A DNA stretch of 22,529 nt from Dehalococcoidales bacterium (GCA_028712845.1 JAQTPO010000015.1:1-22529), one strand, 5' to 3'; shown: positions 14,514 through 21,596, counted from the first letter of the stretch. The notes: generated by a model not told the origin, from the letters alone. A program made the numbers and translations.

Positions 14514-15170
14514 TTACCGCTCGCCGAAAATCAACGTGCCGAGCCGCACCATATTGGCACCCTCTTCCAGAGCCACGCGGTAGGAATTGGTCATACCCAT
14601 CGAGAGGTATCTCATCTCAATATCGGGAATACCTAACGACCGGACTTCTTCAAAGACCTTCCGCGTCGTCACAAAATAGGGGCGGAAATCCTCCTGGTCG
14701 CCGACCTGCGGTCCCATCGTCATCAAGCCCGTCAGCCTGACATTTTGTAGTTGCGATACTGCCTGTGCCAGTGTAACGATATCCTCCGGCAATGCACCTG
14801 ATTTCTGCGCTTCACGGCCGCTATTGACTTCAATCAGGACGGGCATCACCTTGCCAATCTGCCGACACCGCTTATCAATCTCCTGCGCAAGCTCCAGCGA
14901 GTCCACCGTTTCAATCATGTCAAATATTTCCACGGCTTTCTTGACCTTGTTCTTCTGCAGATGCCCGATGAAATGCCACTGCGCCAGATTGCCGATGGCT
15001 TCATAAGCCGGTGCCGCTTCCTGCACGTAATTTTCCCCGATGATGCGGACGCCCGCCGTAATCGCCTGCATAATTTCAGCCGGCGTGCGGGTCTTAGCCG
15101 CCGCTACCAGATGGACATCAGGTGGTAGTCCCTGCAGGATGCGCTGCACATTTTCTTGAATACTACTCAT
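14514..15170 (-). CDS. YggS/PROSC-family PLP-binding protein
   Basis: 218 residues from ATG 15170, with GACAGG a few nt upstream. The in-frame ORF continues 63 codons further back, but that part runs antisense through the tRNA gene and has no family similarity. Features: LVAAAKTRTPAEI with the PLP-binding Lys at 26, IGENYVQEA, QWHFIGHLQKNKVKKAVEI, IEVNSGREAQKSGALPED, LTGLMTMGPQ, and the end LSMGMTNSYRVALEEGANMVRLGTLIFGER. The family maintains pyridoxal-phosphate homeostasis and lacks known enzyme activity. The length is slightly short of the usual 225-235. It sits upstream of the mrp gene on the same strand. Confidence 0.92.
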   Translation of the reverse strand: MSSIQENVQRILQGLPPDVHLVAAAKTRTPAEIMQAITAGVRIIGENYVQEAAPAYEAIGNLAQWHFIGHLQKNKVKKAVEIFDMIETVDSLELAQEIDKRCRQIGKVMPVLIEVNSGREAQKSGALPEDIVTLAQAVSQLQNVRLTGLMTMGPQVGDQEDFRPYFVTTRKVFEEVRSLGIPDIEMRYLSMGMTNSYRVALEEGANMVRLGTLIFGER

Positions 15171-15300
15171 ACCTGTCTGTATTTTACTACTTGAAGCAGG
15201 TTTTGGATACAACCCGCATAATTGCGCTTGACTATTTCGTATGAATATATCAAAATTAAGCGTTGGGAGTTGGGGAATTCCAAAAACTCCTGTAAGAAAA

Positions 15301-15377
15301 CGGGGTGTAGCGCAGCTTGGTAGCGCACCTGAATGGGGTTCAGGTGGTCGGAGGTTCAAATCCTCTCACCCCGACCA
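15301..15377 (+). tRNA. trnP: tRNA-Pro (anticodon GGG), CCA encoded
   Basis: Folds cleanly: acceptor CGGGGTG/CACCCCG, D-arm GCGC/GCGC, anticodon stem CCTGA/TCAGG with loop ATGGGGT (anticodon GGG, reading CCC and CCU), five-base variable loop, T-arm GGAGG-TTCAAAT-CCTCT, discriminator A, and an encoded CCA. 77 nt. A strong terminator follows after about 12 nt. The last 17 nt of the tRNA recur at 18980-18996. Confidence 0.96.
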
Positions 15378-15388
15378 TAGATAAATCT

Positions 15389-15424
15389 TAGGGGGAGCAA
15401 ATATTGCTCCTCTTTTTGTTTTTT
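15389..15424 (+). terminator. Rho-independent terminator of tRNA-Pro
   Basis: Stem GGAGCAA/TTGCTCC with loop ATA, extended by G-U and G-C pairs, followed by TCTTTTTGTTTTTT. Confidence 0.88.
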
Positions 15425-15471
15425 GGTAGTAAAATGGCAGATATTAGTTTAACTTTTGGGAGTGGGTGCCT

Positions 15472-15819
15472 ATGAATTGGCAAGTTGTCTTTTATATGGA
15501 TACGGAAGGCAATGAACCTGTAAAAGATTTCATTTTGAAGCAACCTAACGGTGCAATTGCTGAAATTGTCCATGTCTTTAAGCTTCTAAGAGAATTTAAT
15601 ATAACGCTGGGTATGCCTTATGTCAGAAAAATAGATAAATCGGGGTTGCGGGAACTGAGAATCAGGCATAGCTCTGACTTATACCGGATATTCTACTTTG
15701 CTTATATCGGAAAGAAGTTTGTATTGTTGCATGCTATTTTGAAAAAGGAAGCTAAGACTCCGGAAAGTGACAAGGAACTGGCGATAAAAAGGATGAATGA
15801 TTATAGGGCAAGGTATTGA
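15472..15819 (+). CDS. higB: HigB/RelE-type toxin (Gp49-like family)
   Basis: 115 residues from ATG 15472; an in-frame GTG at 15466 is possible, and TTTGGGAGTGGG lies upstream of both. Features of the phage Gp49-like branch of RelE/HigB mRNA interferases: NWQVVFYMDTEGNEPVKDFI at the start, FKLLREFNITLGMPYVRKID in the middle, then GLRELRIRHSSDLYRIFYFA and KKFVLLHAILKKEAKTP. The Arg/Lys-rich strands and ILKK match the active region of the family. Ribosome-dependent mRNA cleavage is inferred from family knowledge. The cognate antitoxin gene follows 61 bp downstream with its own promoter. Confidence 0.87.
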   Translation: MNWQVVFYMDTEGNEPVKDFILKQPNGAIAEIVHVFKLLREFNITLGMPYVRKIDKSGLRELRIRHSSDLYRIFYFAYIGKKFVLLHAILKKEAKTPESDKELAIKRMNDYRARY

Positions 15820-15845
15820 CAATTATAACATACGTGTTATATTAT
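15816..15845 (+). promoter_or_regulatory. Antitoxin promoter with a palindromic operator, overlapping the toxin stop
   Basis: TTGACA (15816-15821) shares its TGA with the toxin stop codon. An 18-nt spacer is followed by TATTAT (15840-15845). The spacer holds the inverted repeat TATAACA-TACG-TGTTATA (15824-15841), where a repressor would block RNA polymerase. HigA binding is the likely use. Confidence 0.65.
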
Positions 15846-15880
15846 GGGTGTGTGAGTGATAGCGCGTGGGGGAGTGAGAA

Positions 15881-16204
15881 ATGAATAATAAAAAACCGAC
15901 AAACTACGAAGAGTTTGAAGCTGAACTTCTTAAAGATCCGGAAATCCGTAAGGAATATGATGCTTTAAAACCCAAGTATGACATGATAAGAAGTCTGATA
16001 GAACGCCGGAGCGCATTGGCTATCAGTCAGACGGAACTTGCACGAATGATAGGGACAAAACAGCCTGCTATCTCAAGGCTAGAGAAAGGCGATTATAATA
16101 CTACTCTTAGCACTTTCTTTAAGGTGGCAGAGGCTTTGGACCTAGAAATATCTGTAAAAGCCCGGAAAACCGGAAAGCGTGATGGGCAAAAGGTTACTGT
16201 CTGA
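15881..16204 (+). CDS. higA: HigA-type XRE-family antitoxin
   Basis: 107 residues from ATG 15881, with GGGGGAGTGAG just upstream. An N-terminal helical part (EEFEAELLKDPEIRKEYDAL, the usual HigA opening) precedes the Cro/C1 helix-turn-helix at about 47-95: ISQTELARMIGTKQPAISRL and EKGDYNTTLSTFFKVAEALD. It neutralises the HigB-type toxin and should repress the operon through the palindrome in its own promoter. The gene order toxin then antitoxin is typical of higBA. The ending KTGKRDGQKVTV is basic. Confidence 0.9.
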   Translation: MNNKKPTNYEEFEAELLKDPEIRKEYDALKPKYDMIRSLIERRSALAISQTELARMIGTKQPAISRLEKGDYNTTLSTFFKVAEALDLEISVKARKTGKRDGQKVTV

Positions 16205-16255
16205 AGCCACAATGTATTGGTTTGTGAAAAGGGAAGTTATTTCAGGGGTGGGTGG

Positions 16256-16648
16256 TTGTTTAATAAAGAGTTTTTTGAAAGTGTTTTGTCTAAACATGTA
16301 GAAGTAGACTCCTCTCTGAAAATCACGCTGGACGATGGTTCATCTTTTAATCCTCAGAAATTAATTCCACTCGGTGAAGTTTTATTAGCTAAAATACAAA
16401 CCGAACCGGAAAAGCCACTTATTAGTAAATTCATACCTTATGAGCGCATAAGGTTCGCTGAGTTGATTCCGGTTGAAAAACATGTTGATATTATCGACTT
16501 CCTCTTCAATCGGAAGCCGGAAGATTGTTTCAGACAAGTACCTATTGATGTTAAAATACACCCCACATTGAAATACGATGACTTAAATCTATTACGAAAA
16601 TCTCTAGTCGAACTTTTGAAGCATGGAACGGAACGAGGGGGATCGTGA
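16256..16648 (+). CDS. Hypothetical protein next to higBA
   Basis: Open reading frame 16217-16648; I favour the TTG start at 16256, which has AGGGGTGGG about 5 nt upstream, giving 130 residues (FNKEFFESVLSKHVEVDSSL). I do not recognise the family. The protein has mixed alpha/beta character: a helix at the N-terminus, a strand-rich centre (LKITLDDGSSFNPQKLIPLG, then LISKFIPYERIRFAELIPVE) and a helical basic end (LNLLRKSLVELLKHGTERGG). One Cys, no membrane segments. It may be transcribed with higBA, 51 bp upstream. A third component of the toxin-antitoxin unit or an unrelated cargo gene are both possible. Confidence 0.5.
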   Translation: MFNKEFFESVLSKHVEVDSSLKITLDDGSSFNPQKLIPLGEVLLAKIQTEPEKPLISKFIPYERIRFAELIPVEKHVDIIDFLFNRKPEDCFRQVPIDVKIHPTLKYDDLNLLRKSLVELLKHGTERGGS

Positions 16649-16776
16649 TAAGGCTATCCACCTATTTAGTCGGATGTTGCGCAGAACCAAGTAAAAAATC
16701 GGTTTTTAGAGTTTAGGGGGAAAGTTACAGAGAGGCGCAGGCGCTATGCGAGTTAATAAATTGTTGGGTTGACGAT

Positions 16777-17121
16777 TCAATTGTTATGGTTATTCTCTTG
16801 CTGTTCAGAATCAGAATATAGCTCCTCAACAAAAGATATCAGGGCTTTCTTCGCTTTAAGTTTTAAGCGTTTGTCAGCTTTAATTGCCGGTATCGTATCT
16901 GTTACCACAGATTCCTTACCGGTAACGAGATAATCAATGCTGACACCTAATTCTTCCGCTAGCTTAGCAAGTAGTACTAAAGAAGGTGTTCCTTTGTCCT
17001 TCTCAATAAATGAGATATGTTGAGGGCTTATTTTCAAGGCATCTGACAGTTGTCGCTGAGTAATTTGCAGAAAGTGCCTTCTCTTTCTAATTCTTTTTCC
17101 CAGAGTCACTTGCTCGCTCAC
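16777..17121 (-). CDS. XRE-family transcriptional regulator
   Basis: 114 residues. The Cro/C1-type HTH occupies about 8-66: LGKRIRKRRHFLQITQRQLS, then DALKISPQHISFIEKDKGTP and SLVLLAKLAEELGVSIDYLV, the standard XRE sequence. It is followed by a linker and a basic helix (KADKRLKLKAKKALISFVEE), ending in an Asn-rich tail. It is likely a DNA-binding repressor; its target is unknown. It faces the opposite way to the higBA genes and shares an AT-rich upstream region with the small divergent Cys-rich ORF at 17245, which is a plausible site of control. Confidence 0.88.
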   Translation of the reverse strand: MSEQVTLGKRIRKRRHFLQITQRQLSDALKISPQHISFIEKDKGTPSLVLLAKLAEELGVSIDYLVTGKESVVTDTIPAIKADKRLKLKAKKALISFVEELYSDSEQQENNHNN

Positions 17122-17244
17122 AGTGAAAAGACTACCAGTAATTTGATTATATGCGCAATGACTAAAGTATTACTTGTTATTTACGTATATAATGTGTTAA
17201 TATTTCATTAATTAAGCCGGAATTCAGGAATGTTGTTGTGTCAT

Positions 17245-17394
17245 ATGAATAGTCAAAACGAGTGCAATAAATGCCGGAAGGGACAAGCTTGCTCTAAGAT
17301 TGCAGAAATTAAAAGACGTGACTGGAAAGGTATTGAGGATATATTGGTGTATGCGATACGGAAAACCTGTGAGACATGTCATAAGAGAGAATAA
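17245..17394 (+). CDS. Small Cys-rich (zinc-ribbon-like) protein, 49 aa
   Basis: ATG 17245 to TAA 17392-17394; an in-frame ATG at 17230 would add five residues. Cys pattern: C-N-K-C near residues 7-10, C at 16, then C-E-T-C-H near 42-46, which looks like two CxxC knuckles able to bind zinc or a cluster. The centre is basic and helical (KIAEIKRRDWKGIEDILVYA). A TATAAT lies at 17188-17193 without a good -35. It is divergent from the XRE gene. No named family recognised; the regular Cys spacing argues that it is coding. Confidence 0.45.
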   Translation: MNSQNECNKCRKGQACSKIAEIKRRDWKGIEDILVYAIRKTCETCHKRE

Positions 17395-17421
17395 GAAAGG
17401 GGTGAATGGTTCCCCGGCAGG

Positions 17422-17439
17422 CTCGACATCATAGTCGAG
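17422..17439. terminator. Small hairpin after mgtE
   Basis: CTCGAC-ATCATA-GTCGAG between the small Cys-rich ORF and the mgtE stop. There is no T-run, so it is at best a weak terminator. Confidence 0.3.
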
Positions 17440-17463
17440 TATGGGACAGATTGACTACCGGTT

Positions 17464-18804
17464 CTAAGCCAGGAGTTTGATGAAGATGGTGGCCAAGCCG
17501 AGGAACAGGAAAAAACCGGCAACATCCGTGCAAGTCGTAACGATAACGGCAGAAGCTAAAGCAGGGTCTACTTTAAGTCGTGCGAGTAAAAGAGGTATTC
17601 CTGCCCCGGCTAAGCCTGCAATTAGCATATTACCCAGCATTGCCAGTCCCAGCACGATACCAAGCATATAGTTGCCTTTCCAGATATAAGCCACCACTCC
17701 CACCACCACAGCCATCAAAAGCCCATGTATAATACCCAGATACATCTCTCGGATTAGCAGGCGAAATCCACCTCTCTTTCCTGTTATCTCTCTGAGCACC
17801 ATGCTTCGTACAACCAGCGTGAGGGTCTGTGTTCCGCCAATTCCACCCTGCCCTGCCACGATAGGCAGAAACATTGCCAGGGCAACTACGCGGGCAATAG
17901 TAGATTCAAATAAACTGATTACCAGTGCAGCTATAAAGGTAGTAGCCAGATTGATGAATAACCAAGGGAGACGATTGCGTAGAGACACGTGTAAAGGTCC
18001 GGACACCCGTTCTCCGGCTATTCCAGCGAGCTTATACATGTCTTCCGTCGCCTCTTCTTCGAGAATATCCGCGACATCGCCCCAGGTAATGATACCTACC
18101 AAGCGTCCTTCTACATCTACCACCGGCACCGCTAACAGGTTATTATCCCTCAAAATTCGCGCAGCCTCTTCCTGGTCGGTATTCGTACTTACCGGTCGGG
18201 CGTCAAGCCTCATTATTTCTGATACCATCGTGACCGGGTTAGCCAAAACAAGGTCCTTAAGTGATACAATTCCCAAAAGTCGACGTTCTCTATCCATGAC
18301 ATATGACTCATAAATGGTCTCCCGGTTAAGAGCCAAATCCCGGATTCTCTGGAGAGCTTGGGTAGCGGTCATGTCACGGCGCAAGTCAACAAAGTAAGGA
18401 GTCATCGCGCGGCCGGCGGTTCCCTCTTTGTATCCCAGAAGCTCCATAGTGACCTGACGTTGTTCAGGAGATAGTACTTGTAGTAACCGTTTGGCAACCA
18501 TTGCAGGGATTTCATCTAAAAGGTCTGCCCGGTCGTCAGGATTCATTGCTTCCAACAAGATTCGGACGCCCTCGTCACCAAAAGATTCCAGAAAACGCTG
18601 TTGCTGGGTTGCATCAAAATGTTCGAAGACTTGTACCGCCAGGCTTTTCGGCAGCAGTCGGAACGCCATGACTGCCTTTTCGTGAGGCAGGTCTTCCAGC
18701 AGCCGAGCAATTTCTATTGCTTCCGTTCCAGTAAGTATCTGGCGCAGTGTCCTGAATTGCCGCTTGTCCAGTAATTCCTCGAAGGTTTCTTTGTCTAAGT
18801 CCAT
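17464..18804 (-). CDS. mgtE: Magnesium transporter MgtE
   Basis: 446 residues with the full MgtE architecture. The N-terminal superhelical domain (to about residue 130) contains repeats such as LLEDLPHEKAVMAFRLLPKS and LLDEIPAMVAKRLLQVLSPE. Two CBS domains follow (MTPYFVDLRRDMTATQALQR, then SEIMRLDARPVSTNTDQEEA), with acidic residues for sensing cytosolic magnesium. The C-terminal membrane domain has five helices and the conserved MFLPIVAGQGGIGGTQTLTL segment. It imports Mg2+ when cytosolic levels fall. The ATG at 18804 has no good Shine-Dalgarno; a GAGGAGG element lies about 35 nt upstream inside a hairpin. It is a housekeeping-type gene, although it lies between the two tRNA-Pro ends. Confidence 0.95.
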   Translation of the reverse strand: MDLDKETFEELLDKRQFRTLRQILTGTEAIEIARLLEDLPHEKAVMAFRLLPKSLAVQVFEHFDATQQQRFLESFGDEGVRILLEAMNPDDRADLLDEIPAMVAKRLLQVLSPEQRQVTMELLGYKEGTAGRAMTPYFVDLRRDMTATQALQRIRDLALNRETIYESYVMDRERRLLGIVSLKDLVLANPVTMVSEIMRLDARPVSTNTDQEEAARILRDNNLLAVPVVDVEGRLVGIITWGDVADILEEEATEDMYKLAGIAGERVSGPLHVSLRNRLPWLFINLATTFIAALVISLFESTIARVVALAMFLPIVAGQGGIGGTQTLTLVVRSMVLREITGKRGGFRLLIREMYLGIIHGLLMAVVVGVVAYIWKGNYMLGIVLGLAMLGNMLIAGLAGAGIPLLLARLKVDPALASAVIVTTCTDVAGFFLFLGLATIFIKLLA

Positions 18805-18817
18805 TTCCAGTGAAACT

Positions 18818-18842
18818 GAGGAGGGCTTTATTAGTCCTCCTC
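18818..18842 (-). promoter_or_regulatory. Hairpin in the mgtE leader that pairs a GAGGAGG element
   Basis: On the minus strand GAGGAGG pairs perfectly with CCTCCTC across an 11-nt loop, 14 nt before the mgtE ATG. It is far too short for an M-box riboswitch. It could mask a ribosome-binding element or act as a short attenuator. Confidence 0.4.
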
Positions 18843-18955
18843 TCTCCTAACAATAATTATAATATCCCAGGCTACTAAATATATGATAAATAACTCTTCG
18901 TATTCCTGATTTTAACCCTTGTATATTTCTAAATCAATTCATTGCTACGTTATTT

Positions 18956-18996
18956 TGGGGTGAGGGTCAACGCTTTCACTCCTCTCACCCCGACCA
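18956..18996 (+). pseudogene. tRNA-Pro relic
   Basis: The 3' part, TCCTCTCACCCCGACCA (18980-18996), is identical to the last 17 nt of the intact tRNA-Pro, including T-arm half, acceptor strand, discriminator and CCA. The 5' part TGGGGTG (18956-18962) matches the acceptor 5' strand apart from the first base. Only 17 nt remain between, so D, anticodon and half of the T arm are lost. A near-copy of the tRNA terminator follows. Confidence 0.75.
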
Positions 18997-19009
18997 GTGG
19001 TAATTTTCA

Positions 19010-19040
19010 GGGGGAGCATTATTTGCTCCCCTCTTTTTGC
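19010..19040 (+). terminator. Orphan rho-independent terminator behind the tRNA relic
   Basis: GGGGAGCA (19011-19018), loop TTATT, TGCTCCCC (19024-19031), then TCTTTTTG. It is strong, yet no plus-strand gene precedes it except the tRNA relic. Confidence 0.85.
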
Positions 19041-19062
19041 TTTAGAAAAAAGCAGCATAAGT

Positions 19063-19090
19063 TTGACAGGTTATTAACAGAGAATAGTAT
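19063..19090 (+). promoter_or_regulatory. Sigma-70-like promoter for rimO
   Basis: Consensus TTGACA (19063-19068), 16-nt spacer, TAGTAT (19085-19090), 66 bp before the rimO ATG and just after the orphan terminator. Confidence 0.5.
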
Positions 19091-19156
19091 CATTGGAAGT
19101 GACAAGCTCCGGGTTTATCAATTAGAGTAGTAGAAATATAAGGCGCAACTTACTTT

Positions 19157-20488
19157 ATGAACGAGAAAACATTTCACATCGTTTCTCTTGGCTGTGCAAA
19201 GAATACCGTTGACGCAGATTCTATGGCACAATTATTGACCGCCCGGGGCTATAAGCGCATCGATGTCCCACATCGGGCGCGTGTCCTTATTGTCAACACC
19301 TGCGGTTTCATTAATCCGGCAAAAGAAGAATCGTTCAAAGTGCTCGCCGGACTGGCTGGCAAAAAGAAAAACGGTCAGGTGTTGATAGCGGCAGGTTGTC
19401 TGACACAGCGTTACGGCGTTGAAGTTGCCAAGCGTGTCCCCGGCATCGATGGCATTCTCGGCACACGCCGCTGGATGGATATTATCGATGTAGTTGAGAG
19501 CCTGCGTGGTAACAAGCGTCCTGAACCGTGCTATCACCTGCCCAGAACGGCTACAGTCGGCAAGGATGAACAGGGTGCAATGCGCGTCTCCGTACAGGGC
19601 GCCAGCGCCTATCTAAAAATTGCCGATGGTTGCCGCCGCCCGTGCGCCTTCTGCGCCATCCCGTTGATTAAGGGCACCGCCGTCAGCCGCCCGATTGAAT
19701 CCATATTGGCAGAAGCACGCTCCCTGCAAGAGATGGGCATCCGCGAAATCATCCTGATTGCCCAGGATACCACCGACTACGGCTATGACCTGGGGATGAA
19801 AAACGGTCTGGCGCACCTGCTCAAAGAAATGACTGACGCCGCACCCCGGGTTGATTGGATACGCGTCATGTATGCCTACCCCGGCTATGTCACCGATGAG
19901 TTGATTGAAGTCATCGCCACACATAAGCAGGTGGTACATTACCTCGATATGCCACTGCAACACGCTCATCCATTAACGCTGCGCCGGATGCGCCGCCCGA
20001 CAAACGTAAATTGGGTCCGCAAGACGCTGGAGAAAATGCGCAAAGCCATCCCCGACCTGGCATTACGCACCACTTTCATTATCGGCTACCCCGGCGAGAC
20101 CGAAGAAGAATTCCAGACCTTGCTCGATTTCATCGGAGAAATACGCTTCGACAAGGTGGGTGCTTTCAAGTTCTCTTTCGAACCAGGTACCAGGAGCGAA
20201 CCGCTGGGCGACCCGATTCCGGGTGAGGTAAAAGAAGAACGATTGAAACGCTTGATGGAAAAACAGCAGAAAATTTCCCTCGAGCGCAACCGGGCATTCA
20301 TTGGTCACAGGCTGGATGTGTTGATTGAGGGCACCGGGCAGGGCATCTCGATGGGACGCAGTTATCGTGACGCTCCCGAAATAGACGGGCTTGTCATGGT
20401 AAAAGATGAAATCCCTGCCGGACAGTTAATCCCGGTGCGCATCAGCAACGCCATGGTCTATGACCTGATTGGTGAAGCCTGCCTTTAA
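19157..20488 (+). CDS. rimO: Ribosomal protein S12 methylthiotransferase RimO
   Basis: A radical-SAM enzyme that adds a methylthio group to an Asp of ribosomal protein S12. 443 residues. The N-terminal UPF0004 domain has SLGCAKNTVDAD (C13), VNTCGFINPAKEE (C49) and AAGCLTQRYG (C81), the ligands of the auxiliary cluster. The radical-SAM CxxxCxxC is C159-RRP-C163-AF-C166, with ADGCRRPCAFCAIPLIKG. Further support comes from YAYPGYVTDELIEVI, YLDMPLQHAHPLTLRRMRRP and the TTFIIGYPGETEEEF strand. A C-terminal TRAM domain (about 375-443) is present. SLGCAKN and the Asp/His-rich HYLDMPLQH favour RimO over MiaB. The ribosome binding site is weak (AAGGCG, 14 nt upstream). Confidence 0.95.
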   Translation: MNEKTFHIVSLGCAKNTVDADSMAQLLTARGYKRIDVPHRARVLIVNTCGFINPAKEESFKVLAGLAGKKKNGQVLIAAGCLTQRYGVEVAKRVPGIDGILGTRRWMDIIDVVESLRGNKRPEPCYHLPRTATVGKDEQGAMRVSVQGASAYLKIADGCRRPCAFCAIPLIKGTAVSRPIESILAEARSLQEMGIREIILIAQDTTDYGYDLGMKNGLAHLLKEMTDAAPRVDWIRVMYAYPGYVTDELIEVIATHKQVVHYLDMPLQHAHPLTLRRMRRPTNVNWVRKTLEKMRKAIPDLALRTTFIIGYPGETEEEFQTLLDFIGEIRFDKVGAFKFSFEPGTRSEPLGDPIPGEVKEERLKRLMEKQQKISLERNRAFIGHRLDVLIEGTGQGISMGRSYRDAPEIDGLVMVKDEIPAGQLIPVRISNAMVYDLIGEACL

Positions 20489-20573
20489 GTAACCGGTATT
20501 CATAGCACTAACTACACTACATCTTTTTACAGCGTGCGCCAACCGACGGAGCATTGCATCAAAATAGCCAAAT

Positions 20574-20603
20574 TTGATATAACACTTTCGTATGGAATAC
20601 AAT
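20574..20603 (+). promoter_or_regulatory. Possible promoter for the third crotonase gene
   Basis: TTGATA (20574-20579), 18-nt spacer, TACAAT (20598-20603), in the 193-bp gap after rimO and about 78 bp before the start codon. Confidence 0.45.
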
Positions 20604-20681
20604 AGGGTACTCGTTTACGACCGGCCACTGCTCTCCCATCATCATCTCAACCGATGGAAAACCTATTAATAGGAGGCTTTC

Positions 20682-21530
20682 ATGATGGACTACAAAACAA
20701 TTCTCTACGACAAGACAGAAGGAATTGCACGCATTACCCTGAATCGACCGGAAAAGCTGAATGCCCTGAGCGTCCAGCTGCGGCAGGAGATAGTTGACGC
20801 AGTGAAAACATCCGAGCGGGATAATGAAGTCAATGTGATAGTCATCAAAGCAGCCGGGCGGGCATTTTCCGCCGGCTATGATATTACCCCAGCCACGAAG
20901 ACGAAAGAATATTTAAGCCAGCCGAAATATGATAACATCCGCAACGATATCGATGAAATGCTAACAAATATCGTGGATGCTTGGAATACTCTGTGGAATT
21001 GCCGCAAATTCGTTATCAGCCAGGTGCACGGATTCTGCCTCGCCGGAGGCACGGATTTAGCTCTACACACTGATATAATTGTTTGCGCCGATAATGCTCA
21101 AATCGGCTTTCCTGCGGGCAGAGCTATGGGCACACTGCCAACACATATGTGGACATATTTAGTAGGTCCGCAATGGGCAAAATACATGCTTGCCACCGGG
21201 AATTCTATAGATGGTAAGACAGCGGAGCGCATCGGGCTGGTGTGGAAATCGGTCCCGCCTGACAAATTGGAAGAGGAAGTGACTGCTTTAGCATTAACAC
21301 TCGCCAAAGTCCCCTACGGGCTCCTCGTGGCACATAAGAGAATCGTAAATATCACAGTGGAGATGATGGGACGCGGGTTGGTGCAACAACTTGCCACAGA
21401 AGGTGACGCCATCGCTCACCTTGACCCCATTGTTCAAGAATTCAGCAAAATTGCCGCCGAAAAAGGCTTGAAAGCCGCCCTCGAGTGGCGAGACGGCAAG
21501 TTCAATGATTACAGAGCAGAGCAGAAATAA
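20682..21530 (+). CDS. Crotonase-family protein with both catalytic Glu replaced
   Basis: 282 residues from ATG 20682 (AGGAGG at 20671-20676; a second ATG at 20685 fits the spacing better). The fold is clear: ITLNRPEKLNAL at 18-29, the oxyanion segment GRAFSAGYDITP at 59-70, VHGFCLAGGTDLALHTDIIV at 115-134, then TAERIGLVWKSVP. At the two hydratase Glu positions it has Asp125 (TDLALHTD) and Ala145 (FPAGRAMG), and the usual GGTQRLP is LPTHMWTYLVG. It is thus unlikely to be a standard enoyl-CoA hydratase. An extended C-terminus (EFSKIAAEKGLKAALEWRDG) is longer than in the other two. It is convergent with an SDR gene. The reaction is unknown; the substrate is probably an acyl-CoA. Confidence 0.85.
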   Translation: MMDYKTILYDKTEGIARITLNRPEKLNALSVQLRQEIVDAVKTSERDNEVNVIVIKAAGRAFSAGYDITPATKTKEYLSQPKYDNIRNDIDEMLTNIVDAWNTLWNCRKFVISQVHGFCLAGGTDLALHTDIIVCADNAQIGFPAGRAMGTLPTHMWTYLVGPQWAKYMLATGNSIDGKTAERIGLVWKSVPPDKLEEEVTALALTLAKVPYGLLVAHKRIVNITVEMMGRGLVQQLATEGDAIAHLDPIVQEFSKIAAEKGLKAALEWRDGKFNDYRAEQK

Positions 21531-21596
21531 AGCCGGATACAACAACTGGCTGGATACTTGAAAAGCAGTCATCCATCTGTTTTCGGGGCGACTATA

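Noticed and set aside
15171..15359. 63-codon N-terminal extension of the YggS-type gene
   Set aside because: It runs antisense through tRNA-Pro and has no family similarity; ATG 15170 gives a normal-length protein.
18805..18842. M-box magnesium riboswitch before mgtE
   Set aside because: Only a single 7-bp hairpin in a short leader; the M-box is much longer and multi-stem.
15378..18955. Confident call of an integrated mobile element
   Set aside because: The flanking direct repeat fits, but there is no integrase, transposase or phage gene inside, so it is reported only as a hypothesis.
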